Below the pieces are notes generated by a model. It was not told where the DNA came from. It worked only from the letters and a program-made list of their open reading frames with translations, and did not search any database. From RPQJ01 sp963726665 (GTDB taxonomy: Bacteria; Pseudomonadota; Gammaproteobacteria; Steroidobacterales; Steroidobacteraceae), in the NCBI GenBank assembly GCA_963726665.1, contig CAVSDW010000014.1, positions 11,248 to 75,247 on the forward strand: a stretch of 64,000 bases of DNA. Reading direction: 5' to 3'. The number at the start of each line of letters is the position of its first letter. Within the stretch, counting starts at the first letter, position 1. Position numbers and translations under genes: made by a program. Below, in pieces: positions 16,094 through 26,790 of the stretch.

Positions 16094-18205
16094 TTACCAG
16101 ATCCGGACCATCTTGTCCGGCGGCAGGTACAGCTTGTCGCCGGGCTTCACGTCGTACGACCTGTCGAACGACGGCATATTGCGCACCACGCCATTCACGC
16201 GGTACTCGGACGGGCTGTGCGGGTCGGTGAGCAGGCGCTTGCGCAGCTCGTCCTCGCGGTACTTGCGGGCCCAGACCTGCGCCCAGCCGATGAAGAAGCG
16301 CTGGTCGCCGGTGAACCCGTCGAGCACCGGTGCCTCGGTGCCCGCGAGTGAGCGGCGGTAGGCCCTGTAGGCCACCGACAGCCCGGAGACGTCGCCGATG
16401 TTCTCGCCCATCGTGAGCTTGCCGTTCAGGTTCATGCCCGGGATCGGGCTGAATGCCGAGTACTGGCTGTCCAGCACGCCGGTCTGCTCACGGAACTTGA
16501 TGTCGTCGTCCGCCTTCCACCAGTCGCGCAGGACGCCATCGCCGTCGAACTGCCGGCCCTGGTCGTCGAACCCGTGGCTCACCTCGTGCCCGATGACCGC
16601 GCCGATGCCACCGTAGTTGACGGCGTTGTCGGCCTTCGCGTCGAAGAACGGCGGCTGCAGGATCGCTGCGGGGAACACGATCTCGTTGGCGGCCGGATTG
16701 TAGTAGGCGTTCACCGTCTGCGGCGTCATGCCCCACTCGGACTTGTCCACCGGCTTGCCGAGCTTTGCGAACTCGATGCGGCGGTTGGCCTCGCGCGTCC
16801 GCATGACGTTGCCGATCAGGTCGTCGCGGCGGATGGTCACGTCGGGCTTCGGCTGCCACTTGTCCGGATAGCCGATCTTGACGGTGAACTTGGCCAGCTT
16901 CTCATGTGCCGCCTGCTTCGTCTCCGGGCCCATCCAGGCGAGCTGGTCGATGGACTCACCGAAGGTGGTGAGCAGGTTCGAGACCAGCATCTGCATCTGC
17001 GCCTTCGACTCGGCCGGGAAGAACTCGGCGACGTAGAGTCGCCCGAGCATCTCGCCCATCACGAACTCGATCTGCTGGATGCCGCGCTTCCAGCGCGGCC
17101 GCATCTCCTCGACCCCGGTCAGCGTGGTCTCGCGGAACGCGAATGCCGCCGCAGCGTACTTGCCGCCCATCAGCGGCGCGTAGTCGTCGGTCACGTGAAC
17201 CCGCAGGTAGTCCTTCCAGGTCGCCAGCGGCACATCGCGAACCGCCGCGGCCATTCCCTTGATGAAGCTCGGCTGCCCCACGACCAGCGTCGTTGCATCC
17301 GGCAAGCCCGCGGCCGACAGCCACGACTTCCAATCGAAGCCAGGCGCAAGCTTGGCCGCCGCCGCGAGGTCCATCGGGTTGTAACCCTTCACCGGGTCGC
17401 GCAGCTCGACATTGGTCCACTGCGCCTTCGCCAGCCGCTTCTCGAGCGCGACCACGCGCTTGGCCGCCGCCGCCGCGTCCGGGCGACCGTTCATCGCGAG
17501 CAGGTCGCGCGCATAGTCCTGGTACTTGCCGCGGACCTCCGCGAAGCGCCCCTCTTCCTTCAGGTAGTAGTCGCGGTCCGGCATGCCGAGCCCGAACTGG
17601 TAGACGTGCAGCGAATTGACGTCGGGGTTCTTCTCGTCGGGCATCACGAGCGCGAGCAGCGGCGCGGCAGTCCCGAATGCGTCGATGCCCGGCGGCCCGG
17701 CTACAAAGCGCTGCTGCGCGCGCCCGAAATAGGCGATGAGTCCGGCACGATCGCCGATGCGGTCGATCGCCGCGAGTTCCGCATGCAGCGCCGCGGTGCC
17801 CTTGCGCTCGGCGGTGGCCTCGTCCATGTAGCTTGCGAACAGGTCACCGATCATCTGCGAGTCGCTGCCCGTCGCGCCCGGGGAAGCCGCAGCCTGCTCG
17901 ACGATGGTCTTCAGGTTGATTTCCACCGCGTCGGACAGCATGCCGAAAGTCCCGTAATTGGACCGGTCCGCCGGGATCTGCGTCTTCTCGAGCCACGTGC
18001 CATTCACGAATCGGTAGAAGTCGTCCTGCGGCCGGACACTGCGGTCGAAATTCGCGAGGATGACGCCCGACGACGAGTTCGCGGCGTCAGCGGACGCCGC
18101 GGCAGCGGGCTCGGCCGGCGGGGCGGCTGGCTCGGCGACGGCGGGCAGTGCGCCCGCGCCGGTGGCCAGGGTAAGCAGGCAGGCGATGGACAACGAGAGA
18201 CGCAT
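16094..18205 (-). CDS. M13 family zinc metallopeptidase (neprilysin/PepO-like)
   Basis: This 703-residue secreted peptidase starts with a signal peptide (LSIACLLTLATGAGALPAVAEP) and an Ala/Pro-rich linker. The M13 N-terminal domain starts at FDRSVRPQDDFYRFVNGTWLEKTQIP. The zinc site HEVSH is near residue 540, with the third ligand in GENIGD near residue 600, where the classical family has ENxAD. The C-terminus reaches YRVNGVVRNMPSFDRSYDVKPGDKL and ends in a Trp, as usual for the family. It acts on peptides in the periplasm; the substrate is unknown. Confidence 0.95.
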   Translation of the reverse strand: MRLSLSIACLLTLATGAGALPAVAEPAAPPAEPAAAASADAANSSSGVILANFDRSVRPQDDFYRFVNGTWLEKTQIPADRSNYGTFGMLSDAVEINLKTIVEQAAASPGATGSDSQMIGDLFASYMDEATAERKGTAALHAELAAIDRIGDRAGLIAYFGRAQQRFVAGPPGIDAFGTAAPLLALVMPDEKNPDVNSLHVYQFGLGMPDRDYYLKEEGRFAEVRGKYQDYARDLLAMNGRPDAAAAAKRVVALEKRLAKAQWTNVELRDPVKGYNPMDLAAAAKLAPGFDWKSWLSAAGLPDATTLVVGQPSFIKGMAAAVRDVPLATWKDYLRVHVTDDYAPLMGGKYAAAAFAFRETTLTGVEEMRPRWKRGIQQIEFVMGEMLGRLYVAEFFPAESKAQMQMLVSNLLTTFGESIDQLAWMGPETKQAAHEKLAKFTVKIGYPDKWQPKPDVTIRRDDLIGNVMRTREANRRIEFAKLGKPVDKSEWGMTPQTVNAYYNPAANEIVFPAAILQPPFFDAKADNAVNYGGIGAVIGHEVSHGFDDQGRQFDGDGVLRDWWKADDDIKFREQTGVLDSQYSAFSPIPGMNLNGKLTMGENIGDVSGLSVAYRAYRRSLAGTEAPVLDGFTGDQRFFIGWAQVWARKYREDELRKRLLTDPHSPSEYRVNGVVRNMPSFDRSYDVKPGDKLYLPPDKMVRIW

Positions 18206-18278
18206 GTTGCTGGGCTCCGTAAGAGGCTCGGCCGTCCACTTCGCCGGGACCGCCGGAAGGGCGCGCATTATAGAGGAA

Positions 18279-19019
18279 TCAGGCGAATCCGAGCCGGACG
18301 TGAACTGGCCAGCGCAGCCGGCGGGGGCCGGTTCCGCCCCAGGCGGACTCGAGCGGGCCTCGCAGCCCCGGCAGAGGGTCGCGGCCGTGGTGGTCCTTGT
18401 AGCGCTGGACCGACGACCATGACGCCAGGTAGCCCATGACCTGCTCCAGGTCCCACTGGGTCTCGAGCGCCAGCGCCGGCGGCGTGGCCTCTCGCCATGG
18501 AAACGGCAGCGTCCGGTAGCCTTCCTCGACGTAGCGCCGCTCGGGGGGCCACCAGGCACCCACCACGTGCTGGTAGAAATCGTCGATCACCGCATCGACA
18601 GCGTCGTCCAGCTGGAATTTCTCGTAGGTCCATGCCGCCACGACCCCACCCGGCACGAGCACGCGACGGCACTCTGCGTGAAACCGCTCGAAGTCGAACC
18701 AGTGCACGGCCTGCGCGGCCGCGACGAGCGACGCGGAGCGGTCGCGCAGCGGAAGCCGCTCCGCGAGGGCGCCGACGTAGGCGACATTCGGACCCGGTGT
18801 CGCGTTGCGCAACTGGGCCAGGCTGCCATCGAGCGCCAGCACGGTGTCGAAGTGCTCCGCGAGGGCGACCGCCGCCTGCCCGTTGCCGGTCGCGCAGTCG
18901 ACGGCCAGGCGGCGGTCGGGTGCCTGCGACGCGATCCAGTCGATCAGCTCCGGTGGATAGCCTGGACGATAGCGGCTGTAGACCGCCGACTGGCGGGAGA
19001 AGTGATCCTTGAACGACAT
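18279..19019 (-). CDS. Class I SAM-dependent methyltransferase
   Basis: This 246-residue protein begins FKDHFSRQSAVYSRYRPGYP, a block typical of a methyltransferase group close to yeast Tmt1/trans-aconitate methyltransferase-like proteins. Motif I is modified (AVDCATGNGQAAVALAEHF), with LALDGS and VAAAQAVHWFD following. The substrate is not known. The gene is monocistronic between the M13 peptidase and a divergent DUF2721 gene, whose start lies 81 bases away. Confidence 0.82.
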   Translation of the reverse strand: MSFKDHFSRQSAVYSRYRPGYPPELIDWIASQAPDRRLAVDCATGNGQAAVALAEHFDTVLALDGSLAQLRNATPGPNVAYVGALAERLPLRDRSASLVAAAQAVHWFDFERFHAECRRVLVPGGVVAAWTYEKFQLDDAVDAVIDDFYQHVVGAWWPPERRYVEEGYRTLPFPWREATPPALALETQWDLEQVMGYLASWSSVQRYKDHHGRDPLPGLRGPLESAWGGTGPRRLRWPVHVRLGFA

Positions 19020-19100
19020 GGCGCGCTCCTGCGCCCATGGTGCGCGGGCGCCCGGCTCCGCTGCAACCATGAGCCGCGCAGTGGCATAGAATCCGCCACC

Positions 19101-19538
19101 ATGAATGAAATACAGGTCGTCGACATCGCGCACGCGATCCAGCTCGCGGTCGCGCCGGTCTTCCTGCTGTCGGGCATCGGCGTGATGCTCGGCGTGCTCA
19201 CGAATCGCCTGGCACGCATCGTGGACCGGGCGCGCAAGGTGGAGGAAAGCCTGCGGCAGGCGACCGCCCACGACATCCCCGAGTCCCGCGTGCAACTGGG
19301 TGTCGCCTCGCGCCGCGCCCGGTTCATCAACGCCTCGATCACGCTCTGCACGATCGCCGCGCTGCTCATCGCGCTCGTGGTCGCGCTCCTGTTCTCGAGC
19401 ACCTTCGTGCCGATCAGCCTGGCCGTGTACGTGGCGGCGCTCTTCGTGGTGGCCATGATCGCGCTGGTCGGCGCGCTGGTGAGCTTCCTGATCGAGGTGC
19501 GCATCGCGACCGCGGCGCTCCGGATCGGCGTCAAGTGA
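19101..19538 (+). CDS. DUF2721 family membrane protein
   Basis: This 145-residue membrane protein has three likely transmembrane helices: one in the first 35 residues (APVFLLSGIGVMLGVLTNRLARIVDRAR) and two in the second half (ITLCTIAALLIALVVALLF and LAVYVAALFVVAMIALVGALVSFLIEV). The motif after the first helix, NRLARIVDRAR, is characteristic of DUF2721. No function is known. It is divergent from the methyltransferase gene. Confidence 0.85.
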   Translation: MNEIQVVDIAHAIQLAVAPVFLLSGIGVMLGVLTNRLARIVDRARKVEESLRQATAHDIPESRVQLGVASRRARFINASITLCTIAALLIALVVALLFSSTFVPISLAVYVAALFVVAMIALVGALVSFLIEVRIATAALRIGVK

Positions 19539-19552
19539 CGACGCCGGTCAAA

Positions 19553-19585
19553 AAAAAAGGCCCCGGGTTTGAGGCCCGGGGCCGA
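19553..19585 (-). terminator. Rho-independent terminator of the 65-aa gene
   Basis: A perfect GGCCCCGGG / CCCGGGGCC stem with a 7-base loop (19560-19584) is followed, on the minus strand, by a run of nine T. It therefore ends transcription coming leftwards from the small gene at 19646-19843. It may also partly terminate the DUF2721 gene from the other side, but there the U run precedes the stem. Confidence 0.85.
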
Positions 19586-19645
19586 GTAGCGGACTTTGGT
19601 CGAAGGGAAGGGAAAAGTCCGCCAGGGGATCGTCGATTCAGGTCC

Positions 19646-19843
19646 TCAGTGCAGCCGGGACCACTGCAGCACTTTCACTTCGCGCGCGGCCAGGCCCATG
19701 TTGTGGGCGATGATGCGCGACGCCTCGCGAAGTTCCCGGCCGGGCTTCGGCTGGCCGTCGAGTTCCACGACGCCGCGGTACTCCTGAAGGCCACGCGGAT
19801 CCGGCTCGTCCACCAGGAAGTGCGCGTAGTACTTGTTGCTCAT
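19646..19843 (-). CDS. Conserved-looking small protein, 65 aa, unknown function
   Basis: A 65-residue protein starting MSNKYYAHFLVDEPDPRG and containing YRGVVELDG and a block ending AHNMGLAAREVKVLQWSRLH. It has no membrane segment and no recognised motif. Evidence that it is real: sensible amino-acid composition, an ATG start, and a strong Rho-independent terminator 60 bases after the stop on the same strand. It is transcribed divergently from greB. Confidence 0.65.
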   Translation of the reverse strand: MSNKYYAHFLVDEPDPRGLQEYRGVVELDGQPKPGRELREASRIIAHNMGLAAREVKVLQWSRLH

Positions 19844-19939
19844 GGCACGGAAAGCTACTGATGCGCCCGCGGCGAAACCGTGATCCCTCGCACATCTCCG
19901 GCCGGACGCGGCGCCGGTGACGCCGATGACGCCGGAAAC

Positions 19940-20455
19940 ATGACGCGATACCGAAAATCCGAGCCCGCGGGCTCGCAGTTCGCGACCGCCGAGGGCGCGC
20001 GCAGGCTGCGGGAGGAACTCGACTACCTGTGGCGGATTCAGCGACCCCAGGTGACGCGCGCCGTGCAGGAAGCCGCCGCGCAGGGCGACCGGTCGGAGAA
20101 CGCGGAGTACATCTACGGCAAGAAGCAGCTGCGCGAGATCGACCGCCGCGTGCGCTTCCTGCGCAAGCGCCTGGAGGGCCTGGTCGTGGTGTCGCGACCA
20201 CCGGACGACGTCGGCCGCGTGTATTTCGGCGCCTGGGTGCGCATCGAGGACGACGAGGGCCACGAGACCGAGCTGCGCATCGTCGGGCCCGACGAGATCG
20301 ACCCCGCGCGGCGCTACGTGAGCATGGACTCACCGATCGCTCGCGCGCTCATGCGCCGGGGGACCGGCGACGAGTTCACCGTGGAGGTACCGGGCGGGCA
20401 GCGGACGTACGTGGTGACGGAGATCCGTTACGAGACCGATGAAGAGAGCGGATAG
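19940..20455 (+). CDS. greB: Transcription elongation factor GreB
   Basis: GreB rescues backtracked RNA polymerase by stimulating transcript cleavage through the secondary channel. The 171-residue protein has the N-terminal coiled coil with the acidic tip (EAAAQGDRSENAEYIYGKKQLREIDRRVRFL) and the C-terminal FKBP-like domain (VGPDEIDPARRYVSMDSPIARALMRRGTGDEFTVEVPGG). The RSENAEYIYGKK form and the basic patch in the coiled coil favour GreB over GreA. It stands alone on the plus strand. Confidence 0.93.
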   Translation: MTRYRKSEPAGSQFATAEGARRLREELDYLWRIQRPQVTRAVQEAAAQGDRSENAEYIYGKKQLREIDRRVRFLRKRLEGLVVVSRPPDDVGRVYFGAWVRIEDDEGHETELRIVGPDEIDPARRYVSMDSPIARALMRRGTGDEFTVEVPGGQRTYVVTEIRYETDEESG

Positions 20456-20478
20456 TGAATAGCGGATAGCGGATAGTG
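20448..20478 (+). repeat. Short tandem repeat (AGCGGATAG/AATAGTG units)
   Basis: The greB stop lies at the edge of a run of GGATAGTGAATAGCGGATAG-type units repeated three to four times at 8-9 base spacing. It is too short to be an element by itself; it is probably slippage-derived spacer DNA between two convergent genes. Confidence 0.5.
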
Positions 20479-20558
20479 GGAAGGGCGAGCTGGCGTGCCA
20501 GCGGGCCGACCTTCCGAGCTTGCCGCGGCCTCACCGACATCCGCTGATCCGCTGATCA

Positions 20559-20987
20559 TTAGTCACTGCTCTCCGAATGGTCCGGCGGCTCGATCGTCGG
20601 CAACTCACGGCCGCTCCAGTCGGCCCACCGGGCGCGGCTTCCCCAGTACGAGTGCGCCTGCGGCTCGAGTCCCTCGGCGGAATCGAGGCTGGCCAGCGTC
20701 ACGTGGGTCTCGTCGGGCCAGTGTCCGGATTGGAAGAGCAGCATCGAGCCGCAGCGACTGCAGAAGCTGCGGGTTGCCTGCGCCGAGGACTGGAAGCGCG
20801 AGAGCAGTTCCTCGCCGCTCTCGATCGTCACCGCGTCACTCGGGAATCCCGCCCAGGTCACGAAGCCCGCACCGTGGGCGCGACGGCACATCGAGCAGTG
20901 GCAGTGGGCGATCCAGTTCGGCGGAAGCGCGGCGCGCAGGCGCACCGCGCCGCAGAGGCAGCCCCCGCCGATGCTCGTCGTCGTCAC
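20559..20987 (-). CDS. GFA/CENP-V family zinc-binding protein
   Basis: This 142-residue protein has the GFA fold signature: GGCLCGAVRLR, HCHCSMCRRAHGAGFVTWAGF and FCSRCGSMLLF, giving the two cysteine clusters that hold zinc. Members are annotated as glutathione-dependent formaldehyde-activating enzymes, but most have no proven activity. The start is GTG at 20987, which overlaps the stop of the homospermidine synthase gene (GTGA), so the two are translationally coupled. No partner function in polyamine metabolism is established; the coupling is the only hint. Confidence 0.88.
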   Translation of the reverse strand: MTTTSIGGGCLCGAVRLRAALPPNWIAHCHCSMCRRAHGAGFVTWAGFPSDAVTIESGEELLSRFQSSAQATRSFCSRCGSMLLFQSGHWPDETHVTLASLDSAEGLEPQAHSYWGSRARWADWSGRELPTIEPPDHSESSD

Positions 20988-22402
20988 ACGACCCGGACGT
21001 TCTTGAACTGCCAGGGATCCGTGTCGTCGGTGTCCTCCGGGAACAGGCGGCCCCGATCGACGAGCGGGTGCCACTCCGTGTACTCGCCCACCACGTTCCC
21101 GAGATAGGGCGTGCAGATCTCGAGGACCCGCCGGTAGTCGATCTCGTCCGGCTCGACGACGCCCTCGTTCGGGTTCTCCATCGCCCAGATCAGCCCGCCG
21201 AGCACCGAGACCGTCACCTGCAGCGAGGTCGCGTTGTTGTGCGGGCAGAGCTTGCGGGCCTCCTCCACGCTGAGCTGCGAGCCGTACCAGTACGCGTTCT
21301 TCTTGTGGCCGGCGAGCAGCACGCCGAGTTCGTCCGTGCCCTTGACGATCTCGTCCATCATGATCCGCTTGCGATCCTGGATGATCCAGTTGCGGCCGGC
21401 GAGCTCGAACACGGAAAGGACTGCGTCGTCGCTCGGGTGGTACGCGTAGTGCACGGTCGGTCGATACACGACCTGCTCGCCCTTCTTCACGGACAGGTAG
21501 TCCGAAATCGAGATGGCCTCGTTGTGGGTGATGAGGAAGCCGTGGAAGTGACCAGCCTTCGGCGTCCAGGTGCGCACGCGCGTCGCCGCGCCCGGCTGCA
21601 TCAGGTAAATGGCGCTGCCCCGGCCGAAATCGTGCTTCTTGCCGTCGCGCGGCCAGTTCTTCTCGTGCGAGCCCCAGCCGAGCTCGGCCGGCTGGCAACC
21701 CTCGCCCACGAACCCGTCCACCGACCAGGTGTTCACGAATTCGTCCTGCTCCTTCGCATGCGAGCCCACCTGCGTGTCGCGTTCGGCGATGTGGATCACC
21801 TTGACGCCGAGCTTCTGGGCGAGCTGCGCCCAGGCCTCGCGGGTGCCGGGGTCGCCGTGCTCGACGCCGGTGTCGGCCGCGATGTTGAGAAGCGCCTGCT
21901 TCACGAAGTGCGAAACGAGGCCCGGATTCGCGCCGTGAGTCAGCAACGCGGTCGGCGCACGCACCTTGGTGCCGCGCAGCGCCAGCGCCGCCTCGCGCAA
22001 CGCGTAGTTCGAGCGGCGCGACGGGGAGACGGTCGGATCCGTGTAGCCGCCGGCCCAGGGCTCGATGCAGGTGTCGAGATAGAGGGCGCCCTGCTCCCAG
22101 CAGAACTGGACGAGGGCGATGCTCGAAACGTCCACCGAGAGGTTCAACAGGAAATCGCCGCGGCCGACCAGCGGGTCGAGCACGTGCTTGAAGTTCTCGC
22201 GCGTGAGCCGGTGCTTGACGAACCGCACCCCGTATTCGGCCGCGACTTTTTCGCCTGCCTCGTCCGCCGTGACGATGGTGATCATGTCGGGCTTGATTCC
22301 GACGTGGCGGAGAATCAGCGGCAGGACGCCCTGGCCGATGCTCCCGAATCCGACGAACACCAGTCGCCCGGGGAAATTGACGTGGACGGGGAACTTGCTC
22401 AT
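20984..22402 (-). CDS. hss: Homospermidine synthase
   Basis: This NAD-dependent enzyme joins two putrescine units (or putrescine and spermidine) to make sym-homospermidine. The 472-residue length matches bacterial homospermidine synthases. It shows the N-terminal nucleotide-binding turn (RLVFVGFGSIGQGVLPLILRH), the saccharopine-dehydrogenase-like fold, and conserved blocks LDTCIEPWAGGYTD, THGANPGLVSHFVKQAL and PHNNATSLQVTVSVL. A saccharopine dehydrogenase is less likely because these blocks are specific to the homospermidine group. It is followed by a coupled GFA gene; the arginine decarboxylase at 24223 could supply putrescine through agmatine. Confidence 0.9.
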   Translation of the reverse strand: MSKFPVHVNFPGRLVFVGFGSIGQGVLPLILRHVGIKPDMITIVTADEAGEKVAAEYGVRFVKHRLTRENFKHVLDPLVGRGDFLLNLSVDVSSIALVQFCWEQGALYLDTCIEPWAGGYTDPTVSPSRRSNYALREAALALRGTKVRAPTALLTHGANPGLVSHFVKQALLNIAADTGVEHGDPGTREAWAQLAQKLGVKVIHIAERDTQVGSHAKEQDEFVNTWSVDGFVGEGCQPAELGWGSHEKNWPRDGKKHDFGRGSAIYLMQPGAATRVRTWTPKAGHFHGFLITHNEAISISDYLSVKKGEQVVYRPTVHYAYHPSDDAVLSVFELAGRNWIIQDRKRIMMDEIVKGTDELGVLLAGHKKNAYWYGSQLSVEEARKLCPHNNATSLQVTVSVLGGLIWAMENPNEGVVEPDEIDYRRVLEICTPYLGNVVGEYTEWHPLVDRGRLFPEDTDDTDPWQFKNVRVV

Positions 22403-22508
22403 TGCGACACCGGCGAATGCTGGAAAAGAGTGACGGGTAGAGGCCTGGCCTGCCTGTTACTTTAGTCTACCTATTATTAGCCGCGGGTCACGCCGCCCGG
22501 AAGGGCGC

Positions 22509-23186
22509 TCAGCCACGCGGCGCACCTTCGCGCCAGTGCGGCGGGTAGGTGCGCTCGAACCCGGGCAGCGTCTGCATGCGACCGATCCAGCGCGCAATCG
22601 CCGGGTACGTCGTCTCCATCGGCAGGAAGCGCGACCTCAGGTCCCCTGCCTCGCGCTTTTCCATGGCGCGCAGCAGGAGCATGATCCCGGGGAATACCAC
22701 CATGTCCGCTGCCGACACGTGATCGCCCACCAGCCAGTCCGACTTGCTGAGCCGTCCCTCGATCGTGCGGGCCTCGCCGGCCACGAGGTGAGTGGCGCGC
22801 GTGACTTCCTCGACGCGCTCGTCCATCTGGCCGAAGAACACGGCCGACACGATCTCCATGAGATGGGTCTCGGCGTATGCCTGGTATTCGCAGATCACGC
22901 GCATGACGGTGCCCGCCTCCTCGGCCGTGCGGCCGAAGAGCGGCGGCTCCGGGTACTTGCGATCGAGGTACAGCAGGCAGGCGAGCGACTCGAACACGAC
23001 GAACTCGCCGTCCTTGAGCACCGGTACCCGGCCACGCGGATTCATGCGCAGCATCTGCGGCGACTTGTGCTCCTGCTTGGAGAACTGGAGCACGCGCGAC
23101 TCGTAAGGGAGCTGCTTGTATTCGAGCGCGAGCTGCACTCGCCAGGAGTACGGGCTGCCGCTGCCCCAGTAGAGTTCGATGGTCAT
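22509..23186 (-). CDS. Glutathione S-transferase
   Basis: A 225-residue cytosolic GST. The thioredoxin-like N-domain begins MTIELYWGSGSPYSWRVQLALEYKQL, where a Ser in SPYS is the probable catalytic residue. It contains the cis-Pro region NPRGRVPVL and the ES pair binding the glutathione gamma-Glu (FESLACLLYL). The helical C-domain includes DWLVGDHVSAADMVVFP. The substrate is not predictable. It is divergent from the sulfurtransferase gene. Confidence 0.9.
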   Translation of the reverse strand: MTIELYWGSGSPYSWRVQLALEYKQLPYESRVLQFSKQEHKSPQMLRMNPRGRVPVLKDGEFVVFESLACLLYLDRKYPEPPLFGRTAEEAGTVMRVICEYQAYAETHLMEIVSAVFFGQMDERVEEVTRATHLVAGEARTIEGRLSKSDWLVGDHVSAADMVVFPGIMLLLRAMEKREAGDLRSRFLPMETTYPAIARWIGRMQTLPGFERTYPPHWREGAPRG

Positions 23187-23281
23187 CGCGCGTCCTCCCG
23201 GCCGTCGCCCGCCCGGGTCGGACCGGCGCCCGGATTGTACTGACGACGGCCGGGCGACGGTACCTGACACGAGGAGAAGCC

Positions 23282-24130
23282 TTGGGAACCCTGATCCAGG
23301 CCGAGGAACTCGCGCGCCGGCTAGGCGAGCCGTCACTTCGGATATTCGACTGCCGGTTCGACCTCGCGCGCCCGGACGCGGGGCGGGAGTCTTACGCCTC
23401 GGGCCACGTCCCCGGCGCTGCGTACGCGGACCTGAACCGCGACCTGTCGGCCGAGGTGACTGCGTTGTCCGGGCGACATCCGCTGCCGACCCCGGCTGCG
23501 TTCGAATCGCGGCTGCGCGCCTTCGGCGTGAATCGCGATTCGGTCGTCGTGGCCTACGACGACGGCAACGGCATGTACGCCTCGCGCCTGTGGTGGATGC
23601 TGCGCTGGCTCGGCTTCGACGAGGTCTTCGTGCTGGACGGCGGCCTGCGTCGCTGGACCGATCTCGGCCTGCCGACCGACTCGGAGGTGACGACACGCGA
23701 ACCCGGCGATTTCATCGCGCACCCGAGGCCCGGGCTCGCGGTGGACGCCTCCTGCGTCCTCGGGGAATCGGGCAATCGCGCCGCGGCCGTGCTCGACGCG
23801 CGCGCGCCGGAGCGCTACCGGGGCGAGGTCGAACCGATCGACGCGGTTGCCGGCCACGTGCCCGGCGCCCTGAACCAGCCGTTCACGGCCAGTCTCGGCG
23901 CGGACGGCAGGTTCCTGCCGCGCGAGGCGCTGCGTGCTCTCTTCGCGGGCAGGCTCGAGGGCGTAGCGCCCGAGCGAACGATCGCGATGTGCGGCTCCGG
24001 CGTCACCGCGTGTCACCTCCTGCTCGCGATGGAACACGCGGGGCTCGTCGGCGCGAAGCTCTACCCGGGCTCGTGGAGCGAGTGGTCGCGAGACCCGTCC
24101 CGGCCGGTCGCGCGCGGGCCCGCCCCCTGA
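23282..24130 (+). CDS. Thiosulfate / 3-mercaptopyruvate sulfurtransferase
   Basis: A 282-residue two-domain rhodanese. The inactive N-terminal domain carries FDCRFDL, GHVPGAAYADLNRDLS and VVAYDDGNGMYASRLWWMLRWLG. The active C-terminal domain has the loop CGSGVT with Cys237. A CGSGVTA loop is typical of 3-mercaptopyruvate sulfurtransferases, whereas classical rhodanese has CRxGxxR. The start is a TTG preceded at good distance by GAGGAG. It lies just upstream of the arginine decarboxylase gene on the same strand. Confidence 0.9.
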   Translation: MGTLIQAEELARRLGEPSLRIFDCRFDLARPDAGRESYASGHVPGAAYADLNRDLSAEVTALSGRHPLPTPAAFESRLRAFGVNRDSVVVAYDDGNGMYASRLWWMLRWLGFDEVFVLDGGLRRWTDLGLPTDSEVTTREPGDFIAHPRPGLAVDASCVLGESGNRAAAVLDARAPERYRGEVEPIDAVAGHVPGALNQPFTASLGADGRFLPREALRALFAGRLEGVAPERTIAMCGSGVTACHLLLAMEHAGLVGAKLYPGSWSEWSRDPSRPVARGPAP

Positions 24131-24222
24131 CCGCGCGACAGGCGCATTGCGCGCCGGCGTGCTTCTGCTATCGTGCGCCCCTCTTTTTTCCGCCTGGCCC
24201 GGAGCCGCGAGTGGAAAACGCA

Positions 24223-26163
<1,941 letters not shown>

Positions 26164-26196
26164 ATCGCGGCTGACTGGCGGCCAAGGGAGTACACG

Positions 26197-26481
26197 ATGG
26201 ATTCCAGGACCCTGATCGCGATCTTCGGCACGGTGTTCATGGCTGAACTGGGCGACAAGACCCAGCTCGCCACGGTGCTCTTCGCGTCGAACGCCGCAAA
26301 CCGGCCGCTGTGGGTATTCGCAGCTGCGTCGGCGGCGTTGCTGGCGGCGACGGCGATCGGCGTCGCGGCCGGAAGCATGCTCTCGAACTACATCAACACG
26401 CGGCACCTGTCCGTGCTCGCCGGAATCGGCTTCATCGTGATCGGTGCCTGGACACTCTGGGGCGCCTTGCGCGCTGCCTGA
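26197..26481 (+). CDS. UPF0016/GDT1 family membrane protein, single repeat
   Basis: A 94-residue membrane protein with three helices and the family signature E-L-G-D-K-T in FMAELGDKTQLATVLFA. The family (TMEM165/Gdt1/MneA) exports or exchanges Mn2+ or Ca2+. Most bacterial members hold two copies of this half; here there is only one, so the protein must act as a dimer if functional. GGGAG lies upstream of the ATG. It follows speA by 33 bases on the same strand. Confidence 0.87.
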   Translation: MDSRTLIAIFGTVFMAELGDKTQLATVLFASNAANRPLWVFAAASAALLAATAIGVAAGSMLSNYINTRHLSVLAGIGFIVIGAWTLWGALRAA

Positions 26482-26790
26482 GCGCAGCGGGACCGTCACG
26501 TGCCTCGGCAGTGCGGTGACCGAACAGCGGGCAGCATCGCTATTTTTTTTGCGTTGCATCAATGATTTAGGTTGCAACGCCCGCCGTTTCTTGAGTAGTC
26601 TTGGGCCGTCAGGAATTCCAGGCACCGGACTTAAGGCCTACAGCCGACGTACTCGCGCGGGTTTCGCCTCCTCCCTCCTCCGGTGCATTCGCCCTTGCCA
26701 GCCATCATTCCAGCCGCCAGCCGCATTCCGTGCCGCGTGGCGCGGGCGTGCTGGCGCTTGTCGTTCGAGCACGAGTGAGCGAGCACAACG
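26482..26790 (+). other. Non-coding leader region before the first RRM gene
   Basis: There is no convincing gene in these 309 bases. The region holds a run of nine T near 26542 and an imperfect hairpin with arms GCGTTGCA / TGCAACGC (about 26551-26580) around an AT-rich loop. The remainder would be a long 5' leader if transcription starts near here. Composition is less GC-rich than the flanks. I see no clear sigma-70 promoter. Confidence 0.4.

Noticed and set aside
26542..26580. T run plus inverted repeat as a terminator after the UPF0016 gene
   Set aside because: The T run precedes the hairpin on the plus strand. On the minus strand the hairpin is followed by A rather than T. Not a Rho-independent terminator in either direction.
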